From Acidimicrobiaceae bacterium (GTDB lineage: Bacteria; Actinomycetota; Acidimicrobiia; Acidimicrobiales; RAAP-2), in assembly GCA_030838245.1 (NCBI GenBank), contig JAUTXB010000196.1, positions 1 to 14,554 on the forward strand: a DNA stretch of 14,554 nt. Reading direction: 5' to 3'. The notes beneath the pieces were generated by a model. That model was not told the DNA's origin. It saw only the letters and a list, made by a program, of their open reading frames with translations, and ran no database searches. The translations under genes and the position numbers were made by a program. Positions 1-8,053 of the stretch are shown in pieces (the first letter of the stretch is position 1; each line of letters starts with the position of its first letter).

Positions 1-1509
1 CGGGTGGCCATCGCCATGCGCAACCTCCCGGAGTGGATCATTGCCTTTTGGGCCTCGGCGGTGACCGGAGCCGTGGTGGTGCCGTTGAACGCCTGGTGGA
101 CCGGGCCGGAGCTGGCCTACGGGTTGCGCGACTCGGGCACGTCGGTGGTCTTCGTGGACGAGGAACGCGCGGCGCGACTGCGTCCCCAACTGGGCGAGCT
201 GCCCGACCTCCGGGCCGTGGTGGTGGCCTCGGAGACGAGGGACGCCGGAGTGTCGGCCCGCCGTGATGCGGCTCCGGAGCTCGAGGTGCCCGAGCGGATC
301 ACCGTGACGACCTTCGCCGACGCCATGGGCGAGACCGACAGCGAGGGCGGGCTCCCCGAGGTCGACCTGCAACCCGACGACGACGCCACCATCTTCTACA
401 CCTCGGGCACCACCGGGCGGCCCAAAGGGGCGGTGGGCACCCATCGCAACACGTGCTCCAACCTCATGAACCTGTTCTTCATCGCCACCCAGGGCCAGCT
501 CCGCCACAGCGGCGGCCCCGGAGACGTGGGCACCGGCACCCAGAACGCCAACCTCTTGTCGGTGCCCCTCTTCCATGCCACCGGCTGCCACGCCGTGCTC
601 ATCACCAACACCGCAGCCGGCGGGAAGTTGGTGATGATGCATCACTTCGACCCCGAGCGAGCCCTCGAGCTCATCGAGCGAGAGAAGATCACCCTCTTCG
701 GCGGGGTTCCGGCCATGGTCATGCAGATCATCGATTCGCCCGACTTCGCCCAGCGTGACACCTCCTCGGTGCGGAGCATCTCCTACGGCGGGGCCCCGGC
801 CCCACCGGACCTGGTCCGGCGGATCAAGGAGCACTTCCCGGTGGGCTCGCCCTCCAACGGCTACGGGCTGACCGAGACATCGGCCATGAGCACCATGAAC
901 TCCGGCGACGACTATGTCCGCAAGCCCGACAGCGTCGGTCGCCCCGTCCCGGTATGCGACGTCGCCGTGGTCCCCGACGACTACGAGGGGACCGATCCCC
1001 CGCTCGACCAGCTCCCCGACCCCGACCGGACCGGCGAGCTGTGGATCAAGGGCCCGAACGTGGTGCGGGGCTACTGGCACCGAGACGAGGACACGGCCAG
1101 GGCCTTCACCGCCGGCTGGCTCCACACCGGCGACGTTGCCCGTATCGACGACGAGGGGTTCGTCCACATCGTCGACCGGACCAAGGACATGATCATCCGC
1201 GGCGGCGAGAACGTCTACTGCGTTGAGGTGGAGGCTGCCCTCTACGCGCACCCGGCCGTCGCCGACTGCGCGGTGATCGGGGTTCCCCATCCCGTGCTGG
1301 GCGAAGAGGTCGGTGCCGTGATCGTGCTTCGCCCCGGGCACGAAGTCGGTGCCGACGAGTTGTCCCGCTACGTGGGTGAGCGGCTGGCTGCCTTCAACGT
1401 GCCCACCCGGTACTGGTTCCGGAGCCAACCGCTGCCGCGCAACCCGGCCGGCAAGGTCTTGAAGCGCGAGCTCCGTGACGAGCTCCTGGGCGACAAGCCG
1501 GCGAGCTAA
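1..1509 (+). CDS. Acyl-CoA synthetase / fatty-acid-CoA ligase-like AMP-binding enzyme, 5' end cut by window
   Basis: Class I adenylate-forming enzyme: it activates a carboxylic acid with ATP to an acyl-adenylate and then transfers it to CoA, most likely in the cytosol or at the membrane. Numbered from the GTG at position 4, the ATP P-loop motif TSGTTGRPKG lies at residues 133-142, YGLTETS at 287-293, WLHTGD at 372-377, DRTKDMIIRGGENV at 391-404, and the C-terminal catalytic Lys484 in NPAGKVLKREL. All core motifs are therefore intact. The protein begins abruptly in a segment (VAIAMRNLPEW) that normally lies some tens of residues inside the family, so the true start is left of the window and the GTG is internal. 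The stop TAA shares bases with the stop of the convergent HAD gene. The substrate cannot be read from the sequence; a medium- or long-chain fatty acid is the usual guess, but an aryl or other acid is possible. Confidence 0.9.
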   Translation, partial: RVAIAMRNLPEWIIAFWASAVTGAVVVPLNAWWTGPELAYGLRDSGTSVVFVDEERAARLRPQLGELPDLRAVVVASETRDAGVSARRDAAPELEVPERITVTTFADAMGETDSEGGLPEVDLQPDDDATIFYTSGTTGRPKGAVGTHRNTCSNLMNLFFIATQGQLRHSGGPGDVGTGTQNANLLSVPLFHATGCHAVLITNTAAGGKLVMMHHFDPERALELIEREKITLFGGVPAMVMQIIDSPDFAQRDTSSVRSISYGGAPAPPDLVRRIKEHFPVGSPSNGYGLTETSAMSTMNSGDDYVRKPDSVGRPVPVCDVAVVPDDYEGTDPPLDQLPDPDRTGELWIKGPNVVRGYWHRDEDTARAFTAGWLHTGDVARIDDEGFVHIVDRTKDMIIRGGENVYCVEVEAALYAHPAVADCAVIGVPHPVLGEEVGAVIVLRPGHEVGADELSRYVGERLAAFNVPTRYWFRSQPLPRNPAGKVLKRELRDELLGDKPAS

Positions 1510-2324
1510 GCCAGGAAGGCCAAGAGGTCGGCCCAACCGCCGTCCTCGATGGCGCCGACCACGTCATGGGCGGCGGCCCGAGCCGCGGCCGAGCCACCGG
1601 CGGGGGCACACGACCTCCCCGCTCCAGCCAGCAGCTCGACGTCGTTCTCGCCGTCGCCGATCGCCAGCACCCGGGACGGGTCGATGCCCTCCCGGGCGCA
1701 AAAGGCCAGGACGCCCTCCCACTTGGACACACCCTGTGGTCGTACGGTGAGACAGAACCGCCCGTGGGTGATGTCGTGGGCCACCGTGGCCGAACCCAGC
1801 CCGTCAGCCCTCACCGCGGCGGCCACCGGCCCCAGCATCTCGTGGGGCAGGCCGAAGACCTGGAAGGAGAACACGGCGGCCGAGCCCACCACGTCTTCCA
1901 GGTCGCCACGGGCACCGAAGCCTTCCAGGTAGGCCACGTTGGCCGGGGGGGACGACGGGTTGGGCCCGATGACCACGTCCCGCTCGTCGTCGACGTTGAG
2001 ACACGGCTCGATGCCGTGACTGGCAAAGTGCTGGAGCACCGAATGGGCCATGGGGGCATCGAAGACGCGGCGGTAAAAGGTGGTGTCGCTGGAGGGGTCT
2101 CGTCCCAAGGCGCCGTCCAGCAGCACCAGGGGCAGCGAGAGCCCGTAGCGGTCGAGACGGGGCAGCACGCTGCGCTGGCGTCGGGCCGTGGCCGCCAGGA
2201 CCGGGACCCCCTCAGCCCGAAGCCGGTCGAGGGCGAGCACCGCGGCGGGGTGGATGACGCCGGCCCGGTCCCACAGGGTGCCGTCCAGATCGGTCACCAC
2301 CAGCTGGATCGGACCGGAGCTCAA
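1506..2324 (-). CDS. HAD-superfamily (Cof-type, subclass IIB-like) phosphatase
   Basis: Predicted 272-residue Mg-dependent phosphatase. Motif I is TDLDGT (nucleophile Asp12, acid/base Asp14), a conserved Lys201 follows in GVSKWEG, and motif IV is GDGEND (223-228). The segment between them is large enough for a C2-type cap, as in Cof/YbjI-like proteins. I chose the TTG at 2324-2322 because it overlaps the ribF stop as TTGA, the same four-base coupling seen at other junctions here, and it keeps the whole first beta strand (IQLVVTDLDGT). The open frame continues upstream inside ribF, but that sequence is arginine/proline-rich shadow. A GTG at about 2300 is an alternative start. No separate ribosome binding site is evident, so translation probably depends on ribF. 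The substrate is unknown. Coupling to ribF makes a flavin-pathway phosphate ester a reasonable inference. The stop codon is TAG. Confidence 0.85.
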   Translation of the reverse strand: MSSGPIQLVVTDLDGTLWDRAGVIHPAAVLALDRLRAEGVPVLAATARRQRSVLPRLDRYGLSLPLVLLDGALGRDPSSDTTFYRRVFDAPMAHSVLQHFASHGIEPCLNVDDERDVVIGPNPSSPPANVAYLEGFGARGDLEDVVGSAAVFSFQVFGLPHEMLGPVAAAVRADGLGSATVAHDITHGRFCLTVRPQGVSKWEGVLAFCAREGIDPSRVLAIGDGENDVELLAGAGRSCAPAGGSAAARAAAHDVVGAIEDGGWADLLAFLA

Positions 2325-3280
2325 CCGCCGGCGAGTGCGATCCGGGTGGCGTCGACATCCCGGTGCATCTGGGCCACCAGGTCGTCGACCGAGTCGAAGC
2401 GCAGCTCGTCGCGACGAACCTGGGCCACGAAGGAAACCCGGGCCTCCTCGCCGTAGAGGTCGCCCTCGAAGTCCAAGAGGAACGCCTCGACGATAAGGGG
2501 GCCCTGGTCGGCGTAGAAGGTCGGGCGGGTGCCGACGGAAATGGCCGCGGCCCACCGTGTGCCGTCGGGGCGCTCGTACCAGCCGGCGTAGATGCCGACG
2601 GCGGGAATGGCGATCCCCGGCGGCACCTCGACGTTGGCGGTGGGAAATCCCAGGTCGGCGCCGCCCCGGGCGTCGCCGTGGACCACGGTGCCCCGCACCT
2701 GGTGGGGACGACCCAACAGCGTGGCCGCCTCGGCCATCCGGCCCTCGGCCACCAGCGAGCGGATGCGGGTGGACGAGATCGGTACGGCCTCGGGCCCGGC
2801 GCCGCTGTCTGTGGCCAGGGACATCCCCTCCACGGCGAAACCGGCGTCGACGCCCATCTCTTTGAGGAGGGCCACGTTCCCCTTCCGCCCGTGCCCGAAG
2901 TGGAAGTCCTCCCCCACCACGATGAGCTTGGAGGCCACCGCACCGACCAGGATCTCGGAGACGAAGTCCTCGGCCGACTCGTTGGCCCGCTCCATGTCGA
3001 AGGGGACCACCACCGTGCGGTCGACCCCGGCGTTGGCCAGCAGCTCGAGCTTCTGGGCCAGATCACAGAGCAGCAGCGGCGCCGAGTCGGGTCGGACCAC
3101 GGTCGCCGGGTGACGGTCGAAGGTCACCACCACGGTGGCCAGGCCGCGCTTCTCGGCCCGAGTGCGCAAGTCGGCCAGCAGGGCCTGGTGGCCGATATGG
3201 ACGCCGTCGTAGGCGCCGATGGTGACGGCCGATCCATCGGCGGGGGGCACGCTGGCGGCGGGGTCGGTGACGATCTCCAT
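2321..3280 (-). CDS. ribF: Bifunctional riboflavin kinase / FAD synthetase
   Basis: Phosphorylates riboflavin to FMN, then adenylylates FMN to FAD in the cytosol. The 319-residue length is typical. The N-terminal nucleotidyltransferase domain shows IGAYDGVHIGHQ (21-32, the HxGH signature), GEDFHFGHGRKGN (123-135) and ISSTRIR (168-174). The C-terminal flavokinase domain shows the GFPTAN motif (211-216) after a glycine-rich turn, then SVGTRPTF and a conserved VEAFLLDF strand. The start is ATG, 46 bases after the truB stop, with only a weak purine stretch upstream. Its TGA stop overlaps the TTG start of the HAD gene. Following truB is the usual position of ribF in the nusA-infB-truB cluster of many bacteria, but here rpsO and pnp do not follow. 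Confidence 0.96.
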   Translation of the reverse strand: MEIVTDPAASVPPADGSAVTIGAYDGVHIGHQALLADLRTRAEKRGLATVVVTFDRHPATVVRPDSAPLLLCDLAQKLELLANAGVDRTVVVPFDMERANESAEDFVSEILVGAVASKLIVVGEDFHFGHGRKGNVALLKEMGVDAGFAVEGMSLATDSGAGPEAVPISSTRIRSLVAEGRMAEAATLLGRPHQVRGTVVHGDARGGADLGFPTANVEVPPGIAIPAVGIYAGWYERPDGTRWAAAISVGTRPTFYADQGPLIVEAFLLDFEGDLYGEEARVSFVAQVRRDELRFDSVDDLVAQMHRDVDATRIALAGG

Positions 3281-3326
3281 CAGGCCCTGAGGTTATCGGT
3301 CGGGCAGTCGCCCTCCGGGAACGGCA

Positions 3327-4211
3327 TCATCCCGCAGCCACCAACACGACGGCGGGGCGGATGCGGTCGGTCTCGGTCGCCTGGTAGACGGCCAGGAGCT
3401 GGCCGCCGTGATCGACCAGGCCCCACGGCCCCGCCCCACTCACCCCGACGGGTATCCGGTCGAGGGCCAGGCCCCGGGTGATCAGCTTGGCCACCTCGGT
3501 GCTGACCTCGACCTGTTCGACGTCGCGGAGGGCTTGGGCCGGGGTGAGGACCACGGCCGGGCTCAGCTCGGCGACCACGCGGGCGTCGTCCACCGAGAAG
3601 GAACCGATCCGGGTGCGGCGGAGGTTGCGGAGGTGGGCACCCCCGCCCAGGATGGTTCCGAGATCGGCAGCCAGCGTCCGCACGTAGGTCCCCGAGGAGC
3701 ACTCCACTTCGATGTGGAACACCCCGCTGCTCGCCGTCTCTTCAACCTCCAGGCGGTAGACGGTGACCGGACGGGGGGCCCGCTCCACCTCGATGCCCTG
3801 GCGGGCCAAGGCGTGCAACCGCTTCCCGTCCACCTTGACCGCCGAGACCATGGGAGGGATCTGCTCGATCTCGCCCACCAGCCCGGCGGCAGCCACCCGG
3901 ACCTGGGCCAGGGTGATGGCGCTCATGTCCCAGGTCCCGACGATCTCGCCGGAGGCGTCGAGCGTGGAGGTAGCCGTGCCCAGCACCACCTCGGCCACAT
4001 ACGTCTTGCGTAGGGCGGTGAGGAACCGGAGCAGCCGGGTCATCCGACCGAGGCCGACCAGCAGCACGCCGGTGGCGTCGGGGTCGAGGGTGCCGGCATG
4101 GCCCACCCGGCGCTGCCCGAAGATCCGGCGGCACCGGGCCACGACGTCATGGGAGGTCCACTGGGCCTCCTTGTCCACCACCACCAGGCCAGTCAGGCCG
4201 TCGGCGCTCAC
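3327..4211 (-). CDS. truB: tRNA pseudouridine(55) synthase
   Basis: Isomerises U55 in the T-loop of tRNAs to pseudouridine. The 294-residue protein has the catalytic motif GTLDPDATG at 40-48 with nucleophile Asp43, the tyrosine in RKTYVAEV that matches the conserved active-site Tyr, the segment VSAVKVDGKRLHALARQG, and the SSGTYVRTLAADLG motif of the thumb/core region. A small C-terminal domain ending in WGLVDHGGQLLAVYQ resembles the extension of actinomycete TruB. The start is GTG and overlaps the rbfA stop as GTGA, so the two are probably translationally coupled. In many actinomycetes a DHH phosphoesterase gene (nrnA) lies between rbfA and truB; it is absent here. Confidence 0.96.
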   Translation of the reverse strand: MSADGLTGLVVVDKEAQWTSHDVVARCRRIFGQRRVGHAGTLDPDATGVLLVGLGRMTRLLRFLTALRKTYVAEVVLGTATSTLDASGEIVGTWDMSAITLAQVRVAAAGLVGEIEQIPPMVSAVKVDGKRLHALARQGIEVERAPRPVTVYRLEVEETASSGVFHIEVECSSGTYVRTLAADLGTILGGGAHLRNLRRTRIGSFSVDDARVVAELSPAVVLTPAQALRDVEQVEVSTEVAKLITRGLALDRIPVGVSGAGPWGLVDHGGQLLAVYQATETDRIRPAVVLVAAG

Positions 4212-4612
4212 CGGTCGGGCTGGTCCTCGTCGGCGGTGCGATCCTGCTCCAGCTCGTGGAGCCGGCGGAGCACGTCCTCCACCCGGCCGCCGGCCACCAC
4301 GGCCGGGTCGAGCTCGAAGGCCAGCAACGGCGTCCGCTTCATCCGTACCTGGCTCCCCATCGAACGCTGGAGGGCCACCCGTCGCTCACTGAGCGCTTCG
4401 GCGGCGTCGTCTGACATCGAGCTCAGGTACACCCGGGCCGTGCGCAGATCGGGTGCCGTGTCCACGGCGGTGATGGTCACCAGGCGCAGGCGCTCGTCGG
4501 CGTCGGCCAGACGCTCCAGCTCTTCAGCCAGGATCTGGCGCAAGACTTGGTTGACCCGAAGCGACCTCGCGTACGGGGCCGCACCTCGGTTGTCATGGCG
4601 GCGACCAGGCAT
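4208..4612 (-). CDS. rbfA: Ribosome-binding factor A
   Basis: Small KH-type RNA-binding protein (134 residues) that acts in late maturation of the 30S subunit and the 5' end of 16S rRNA. Recognisable features are the N-terminal helix with RVNQVLRQILAEELERL, the strand LVTITAVDTAPDLRTARVYLS, and the helix that ends in SQVRMKRTPLLAFELD, as usual for the family. The ATG start follows a good ribosome binding site (GGAG, about six bases upstream). It lies 54 bases after the infB stop, in a gap that holds two GC-rich inverted repeats, and it overlaps truB by four bases. The DUF503/ylxP gene often found between infB and rbfA in actinomycetes is missing. Confidence 0.95.
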   Translation of the reverse strand: MPGRRHDNRGAAPYARSLRVNQVLRQILAEELERLADADERLRLVTITAVDTAPDLRTARVYLSSMSDDAAEALSERRVALQRSMGSQVRMKRTPLLAFELDPAVVAGGRVEDVLRRLHELEQDRTADEDQPDR

Positions 4613-4666
4613 CAGCTTCTCCGGTCCGGGCCTCGGGGGCCCGGCTCGATGGTCCCCCGGGACCGG
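4613..4666 (-). repeat. Two adjacent GC-rich inverted repeats in the infB-rbfA gap
   Basis: The gap contains CCGGGCC (4626-4632) and its complement GGCCCGG (4638-4644) around a 5-base loop, and GGTCCC (4651-4656) with GGGACC (4659-4664) around a 2-base spacer. On the minus-strand RNA these would form two tandem hairpins just after the infB stop. No T-run follows, so a standard intrinsic terminator is not supported. They could be an mRNA stability or processing structure, or simply chance in GC-rich DNA. Confidence 0.4.
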
Positions 4667-7600
4667 TCAGGTCCGGGGGATCTCGCGCTCTTCGTAGGTC
4701 TCGATGACGTCGCCGTTCTTCAGGTCCTGGTAGTCGGAGAGCCCGATACCGCACTCGAACCCGGCTGACACCTCCCGAGCATCGTCCTTGAACCGGCGCA
4801 GCGAGGTGATCGAGCCCTTCCAGATCACCACACCCTCACGGAGGAAGCGCACCTTGGACCCGCGGGTGATGACACCCTCTCGGACGTAGCACCCGGCGAT
4901 GGCCCCGATCCTCGGCACCCGGAAGACCTCGCGCACCTCGGCCTCGCCGGTGACGATCTCCTCGTAGACGGGAGCCAGCAGGCCGAGCATGGCCGCCTGC
5001 AGGTCCTCGAGCAGGTTGTAGATGATCTCGTAGGTACGGATCTCGACGTTGGACTTCTCCGCCTGCTCACGGGCCCGACGGTCCGGGCGGACGTTGAAGC
5101 CGATGATGGTGGCGTTCGACGCCTGGGCCGTCTGGACGTCGTTCTCGGTGATCCCGCCCACGCCGCGCTGCACGAAGCTGAGCTTGACGTCCTCACGCTC
5201 GAGCTTGCGGAGGCTCTCGGTGATGGCCTCGAGTGAGCCTTGGACGTCGGCCTTGAGGATGATGTTCAGCGTGGCCGTCTCGCCCCGCTGGATCTGCTCG
5301 AAGAGATCCTCCAACTTGGCCCCGCCCAGCGCCGATGCGGCGGCGGGCACGTGCCCGGCCACCCGGTAGCGATGGGCGCGCGCCTCGCCGATGGTGCGAG
5401 CCTGGGCCAGCTCGGGCGCCACCCGGAGCTCGTCGCCGGCATTAGGCGGCTCCGAGAACCCGAGCACCTGCACGGGTGTCGACGGCGGCGCCTCTTTGAT
5501 TTGGTCGCCCCGGTCGTCGACCAGTGCCTTCACCTTGCCCCATGCCGCCCCGGCCACGATGGGGTCGCCGACGCGCAGCGTGCCTCGCTCCACGATGACC
5601 GAGGCCACCGGCCCACGGCCCACCTCGAGCTCGGCCTCGATGACGAAACCGCGTGCGGGGCCCTCGGGGCTGGCTACCAGTTCCTCGACTTCGGCCACCA
5701 GCACGATCTGCTCCAACAGGTCGTCGACGCCCAGATTCTGGAGGGCCGACACCTCGACGGTGATGGTGTCGCCACCCCACGCCTCGGGAACCAGGCCGTA
5801 CTCGGATATCTGCTGCAGCACCCGGTTGGGATCGGCTTCTTCCCGGTCGATCTTGTTGACGGCCACGATGATCGGCACCTCGGCCAGCTTGGCGTGGTTG
5901 ATGGCCTCGATGGTCTGGGGCATCACGCCGTCGTCCGCCGCCACCACCAGGACCACGATGTCAGTCACCTCGGCGCCGCGGGCTCGCATGGCCGAGAAGG
6001 CCTCGTGGCCCGGGGTGTCGATGAAGGTGATGGGCTTGCCGTTGTACTCGACCTGGTAGGCACCGATGTGCTGGGTGATGCCACCGGCCTCGCCGGCAAC
6101 CACGTTGGCTGAACGGATGCGGTCGAGCAGCAGGGTCTTGCCGTGGTCGACGTGACCCATGACGGTGACCACCGGCGGGCGGGGGCGCAGATCGGCCTCG
6201 TCCTCTTCCTCGTCGTCATCGTCGAAGTACTTGGCCAGCAGCTCGGCTTCGCGCTCCTCGCCGGGGTCGACCAGTCGGACCGTCGCGCCGAGCTCGGCGG
6301 CGAACAGCTCGATCATGTCGTCGGTCAACGACTGGGTGGCGGTGACCATCTCGCCCTGCAGGAGCAGGAATCGGATCACGTCGCCAGCCGACCGGTTCAG
6401 CTTGGGGCCGAGGTCGCGTGCCGTGGAGCCACGTTCCACGATGACTTCGGTGTCGGGCACCGGGGCAGTCGAGGGCGTGTACGCAGTCAGCTGGGTCGGC
6501 TCCAGCTCTTCGAGGTTCCGACGCCGACGACGGGGCCGACGCTGATTGGGACGGCCACGTCCCATGCCCGGACCACCGCGGCCGGGAGGACCGCCGGGGC
6601 CACCACCGGGTCCGCCCGGACCTCCGGGACGACCGCCGGTGAAACCGCCACCGCCACCAGGTCGGGCGCCGAAGCCTCCGCCGGTGCCGCCACCGGGGCG
6701 TCCGGCACCAGCGCCACCGGGACGACCGGCATAGCCGCCGCCACTGGGACGGCCGCCAGGACCACCCGGGCCGGGACGTCCGGCTCCCGCAGGTGTGCGC
6801 CGACCACCGGCGCCCGGAGGCGGCGGGATCGGTCGACCGCTGACTGATCGGGGCGGACCGCCGGGCGGGGGCGGGACGGGCTTGCCCGACTGGCTCGTGG
6901 GTGGCCGGGCCGGGCCAGATGTCGGTGGCGCCGGCGGGGCGGGGGCCGATGCGGCCGATGCGGCCGGCGCGACCGGTGTCGCCGTCTCTGCGGCGGCCGG
7001 GGCAACCGGCGTCGGTGGCGCCTGGACCGGCGCGACTGGCGCCGTCGGGGCCGGGGCAGGCTGGGGCGGAACTGCGGCGGGGGCCGACGGGGCCGGAGCT
7101 GCTGCGGCAGGAGCTGGTGTGGCAGGAGCCGCGGGAGACGCGGCCGGCGTTTGGGGCTTGGGAGCAGCCGCAGGTGCTGGGGCCGGGCGCGGGGCAGGAC
7201 GGGGTGGGGTAGCCGGTGCAGCTGCGGGCCGGGGTGCGGCCGGAGCGGTAGGAGCGGCGGCCGGGCTCGGGCTCGAGCGGACCAGCGCGGGGCCGGTCGA
7301 TCCCGGCTGATCGGACGAGGGTCGACTGCTCACCAAGCGGGCGCCGGAGCGCTTGATCGGCGTGGGTGACCCACCGCCCTCCTCGGGGAGATCGCCGTCC
7401 GTTCCGGTGGTGGCCGGTGCCGACTCGCCGTCGGGCGTCGACGGGGCGGAGGCGGGCTTCTCCGTGGTGGCGGCGACTTTCTTGGCCGCCGCCTTCTTCG
7501 TGGCCTTGGCCGGTGCCGCTGGCTCCTCGGGCTGCACCGGGCGGCGGAGACCCTCGCGGTCGGCCTTTCTGCGGGCGCGATCGGCTTGCGCGTCCTCAAT

Positions 7601-7714
7601 GGACGACGAATGGCTCTTGACCCCCATCCCGAGAGAGAGGCAGAGGTCAAGGGCCTCTTTATTGGTCAGACCGAGCTCATGGGCCAGCTCGTAGACGCGG
7701 ATCTTCTTCGGCAA
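4667..7714 (-). CDS. infB: Translation initiation factor IF-2
   Basis: GTPase that delivers initiator tRNA to the 30S subunit and drives subunit joining. It has 1015 residues. An N-terminal IF2_N module (1-52) is followed by a Lys/Ala stretch (68-81), a Pro/Ala-rich linker (about 145-290), a Gly/Pro/Arg-rich linker (about 283-390), a second IF2_N-like domain (about 430-483), an acidic stretch (498-508) and the GTPase domain. The GTPase motifs are G1 GHVDHGKT (520-527), G2 GITQHIG (545-551), G3 DTPGHE (566-571) and G4 NKID (620-623), followed by domains II-IV to the C-terminus. The start is TTG. It is fixed by the conserved [10 protein letters not shown], by an in-frame TAG (the ylxR stop) two codons before it, and by AGGAG just upstream, although the spacing to the TTG is only about 3 bases. 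The gap to ylxR is 6 bases. Confidence 0.97.
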   Translation of the reverse strand: MPKKIRVYELAHELGLTNKEALDLCLSLGMGVKSHSSSIEDAQADRARRKADREGLRRPVQPEEPAAPAKATKKAAAKKVAATTEKPASAPSTPDGESAPATTGTDGDLPEEGGGSPTPIKRSGARLVSSRPSSDQPGSTGPALVRSSPSPAAAPTAPAAPRPAAAPATPPRPAPRPAPAPAAAPKPQTPAASPAAPATPAPAAAAPAPSAPAAVPPQPAPAPTAPVAPVQAPPTPVAPAAAETATPVAPAASAASAPAPPAPPTSGPARPPTSQSGKPVPPPPGGPPRSVSGRPIPPPPGAGGRRTPAGAGRPGPGGPGGRPSGGGYAGRPGGAGAGRPGGGTGGGFGARPGGGGGFTGGRPGGPGGPGGGPGGPPGRGGPGMGRGRPNQRRPRRRRRNLEELEPTQLTAYTPSTAPVPDTEVIVERGSTARDLGPKLNRSAGDVIRFLLLQGEMVTATQSLTDDMIELFAAELGATVRLVDPGEEREAELLAKYFDDDDEEEDEADLRPRPPVVTVMGHVDHGKTLLLDRIRSANVVAGEAGGITQHIGAYQVEYNGKPITFIDTPGHEAFSAMRARGAEVTDIVVLVVAADDGVMPQTIEAINHAKLAEVPIIVAVNKIDREEADPNRVLQQISEYGLVPEAWGGDTITVEVSALQNLGVDDLLEQIVLVAEVEELVASPEGPARGFVIEAELEVGRGPVASVIVERGTLRVGDPIVAGAAWGKVKALVDDRGDQIKEAPPSTPVQVLGFSEPPNAGDELRVAPELAQARTIGEARAHRYRVAGHVPAAASALGGAKLEDLFEQIQRGETATLNIILKADVQGSLEAITESLRKLEREDVKLSFVQRGVGGITENDVQTAQASNATIIGFNVRPDRRAREQAEKSNVEIRTYEIIYNLLEDLQAAMLGLLAPVYEEIVTGEAEVREVFRVPRIGAIAGCYVREGVITRGSKVRFLREGVVIWKGSITSLRRFKDDAREVSAGFECGIGLSDYQDLKNGDVIETYEEREIPRT
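6540..7285 (-). repeat. Low-complexity coding segment of infB (Pro/Ala then Gly/Pro/Arg)
   Basis: About 245 codons of IF-2 are almost only Pro, Ala, Gly, Arg and Thr, with short irregular units such as PAP, APAA, GRPGG and GGPGG. The DNA is extremely GC-rich and quasi-repetitive. The first half (Pro/Ala) probably forms an extended linker; the second half (Gly/Arg) resembles RGG-like RNA-binding tracts and ends in the basic cluster RRPRRRRRN before the second IF2_N domain. The antisense strand is open over long stretches here and reads as Gly/Ala-rich protein, which is a composition artefact. Confidence 0.8.
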
Positions 7715-7720
7715 CGGCTC

Positions 7721-8053
7721 CTACTGTCCTTCGTTCACTTCGCATTCGTCGACTCGCACATGCGAACCTCTATCCTCGCACATCACAGGGCCGGGTCCTC
7801 CTTCGACCCGGCTCAGCACCGCTCGCAGCCGTTCGACCTGGTCTGGAGCAACCGGACCGCGGACGGCCCGGGCCAGCGCCCCACGGCGCAGGGCACGCTC
7901 CAGGCACGAGAGCGACGACCGGCACAACCAGGCCCCTCGACCCGGCGCAGCCCGTCCCACGACCATTTCGCCGTCGGGGAGACGGGTCAACCGCACCAGC
8001 TGGTCGGGCGAGGCGGTGCGCCGGCAACCGATGCAGGTACGGATGGGGGCTAT
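7721..8053 (-). CDS. ylxR: YlxR family RNA-binding protein (DUF448), probable ATA start
   Basis: Small RNA-binding protein encoded in nusA-infB operons. About 110 residues if it begins at ATA 8053-8051. The family signature RTCIGCR (CxxCR) is encoded at 8041-8021, followed by LVRLTRLPDG, the GRGAWLC motif and a basic helix with CLERALRRGALARAVR. The first ordinary start in this frame is a GTG at 7996, but beginning there would delete the CxxC motif, so the gene must start earlier. No ATG, GTG or TTG occurs between the upstream frame and the motif. ATA overlaps the nusA stop as ATAG, matching the four-base overlaps elsewhere in this cluster, and GGGGAG (8067-8062) lies 8 bases upstream. ATC at 8044 is an alternative. 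The coding region is certain; the start codon is inferred. The stop is TAG. Confidence 0.85.
   Translation of the reverse strand: MAPIRTCIGCRRTASPDQLVRLTRLPDGEMVVGRAAPGRGAWLCRSSLSCLERALRRGALARAVRGPVAPDQVERLRAVLSRVEGGPGPVMCEDRGSHVRVDECEVNEGQ

Noticed and set aside
2325..2555. Upstream extension of the HAD phosphatase into ribF
   Set aside because: The sequence is Arg/Pro/Gly-rich antiphase reading of ribF; the domain begins just before DLDGT.
6795..7310. Plus-strand Gly/Ala-rich frame resembling a PE_PGRS-like protein
   Set aside because: It is the complement of the Pro/Ala-rich linker of IF-2; its composition follows from that, and no ribosome binding site or promoter supports it.
7721..7996. 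Short form of ylxR starting at GTG 7996
   Set aside because: It loses the CxxCR motif and the first strand of the domain, which are encoded in the same frame directly upstream.
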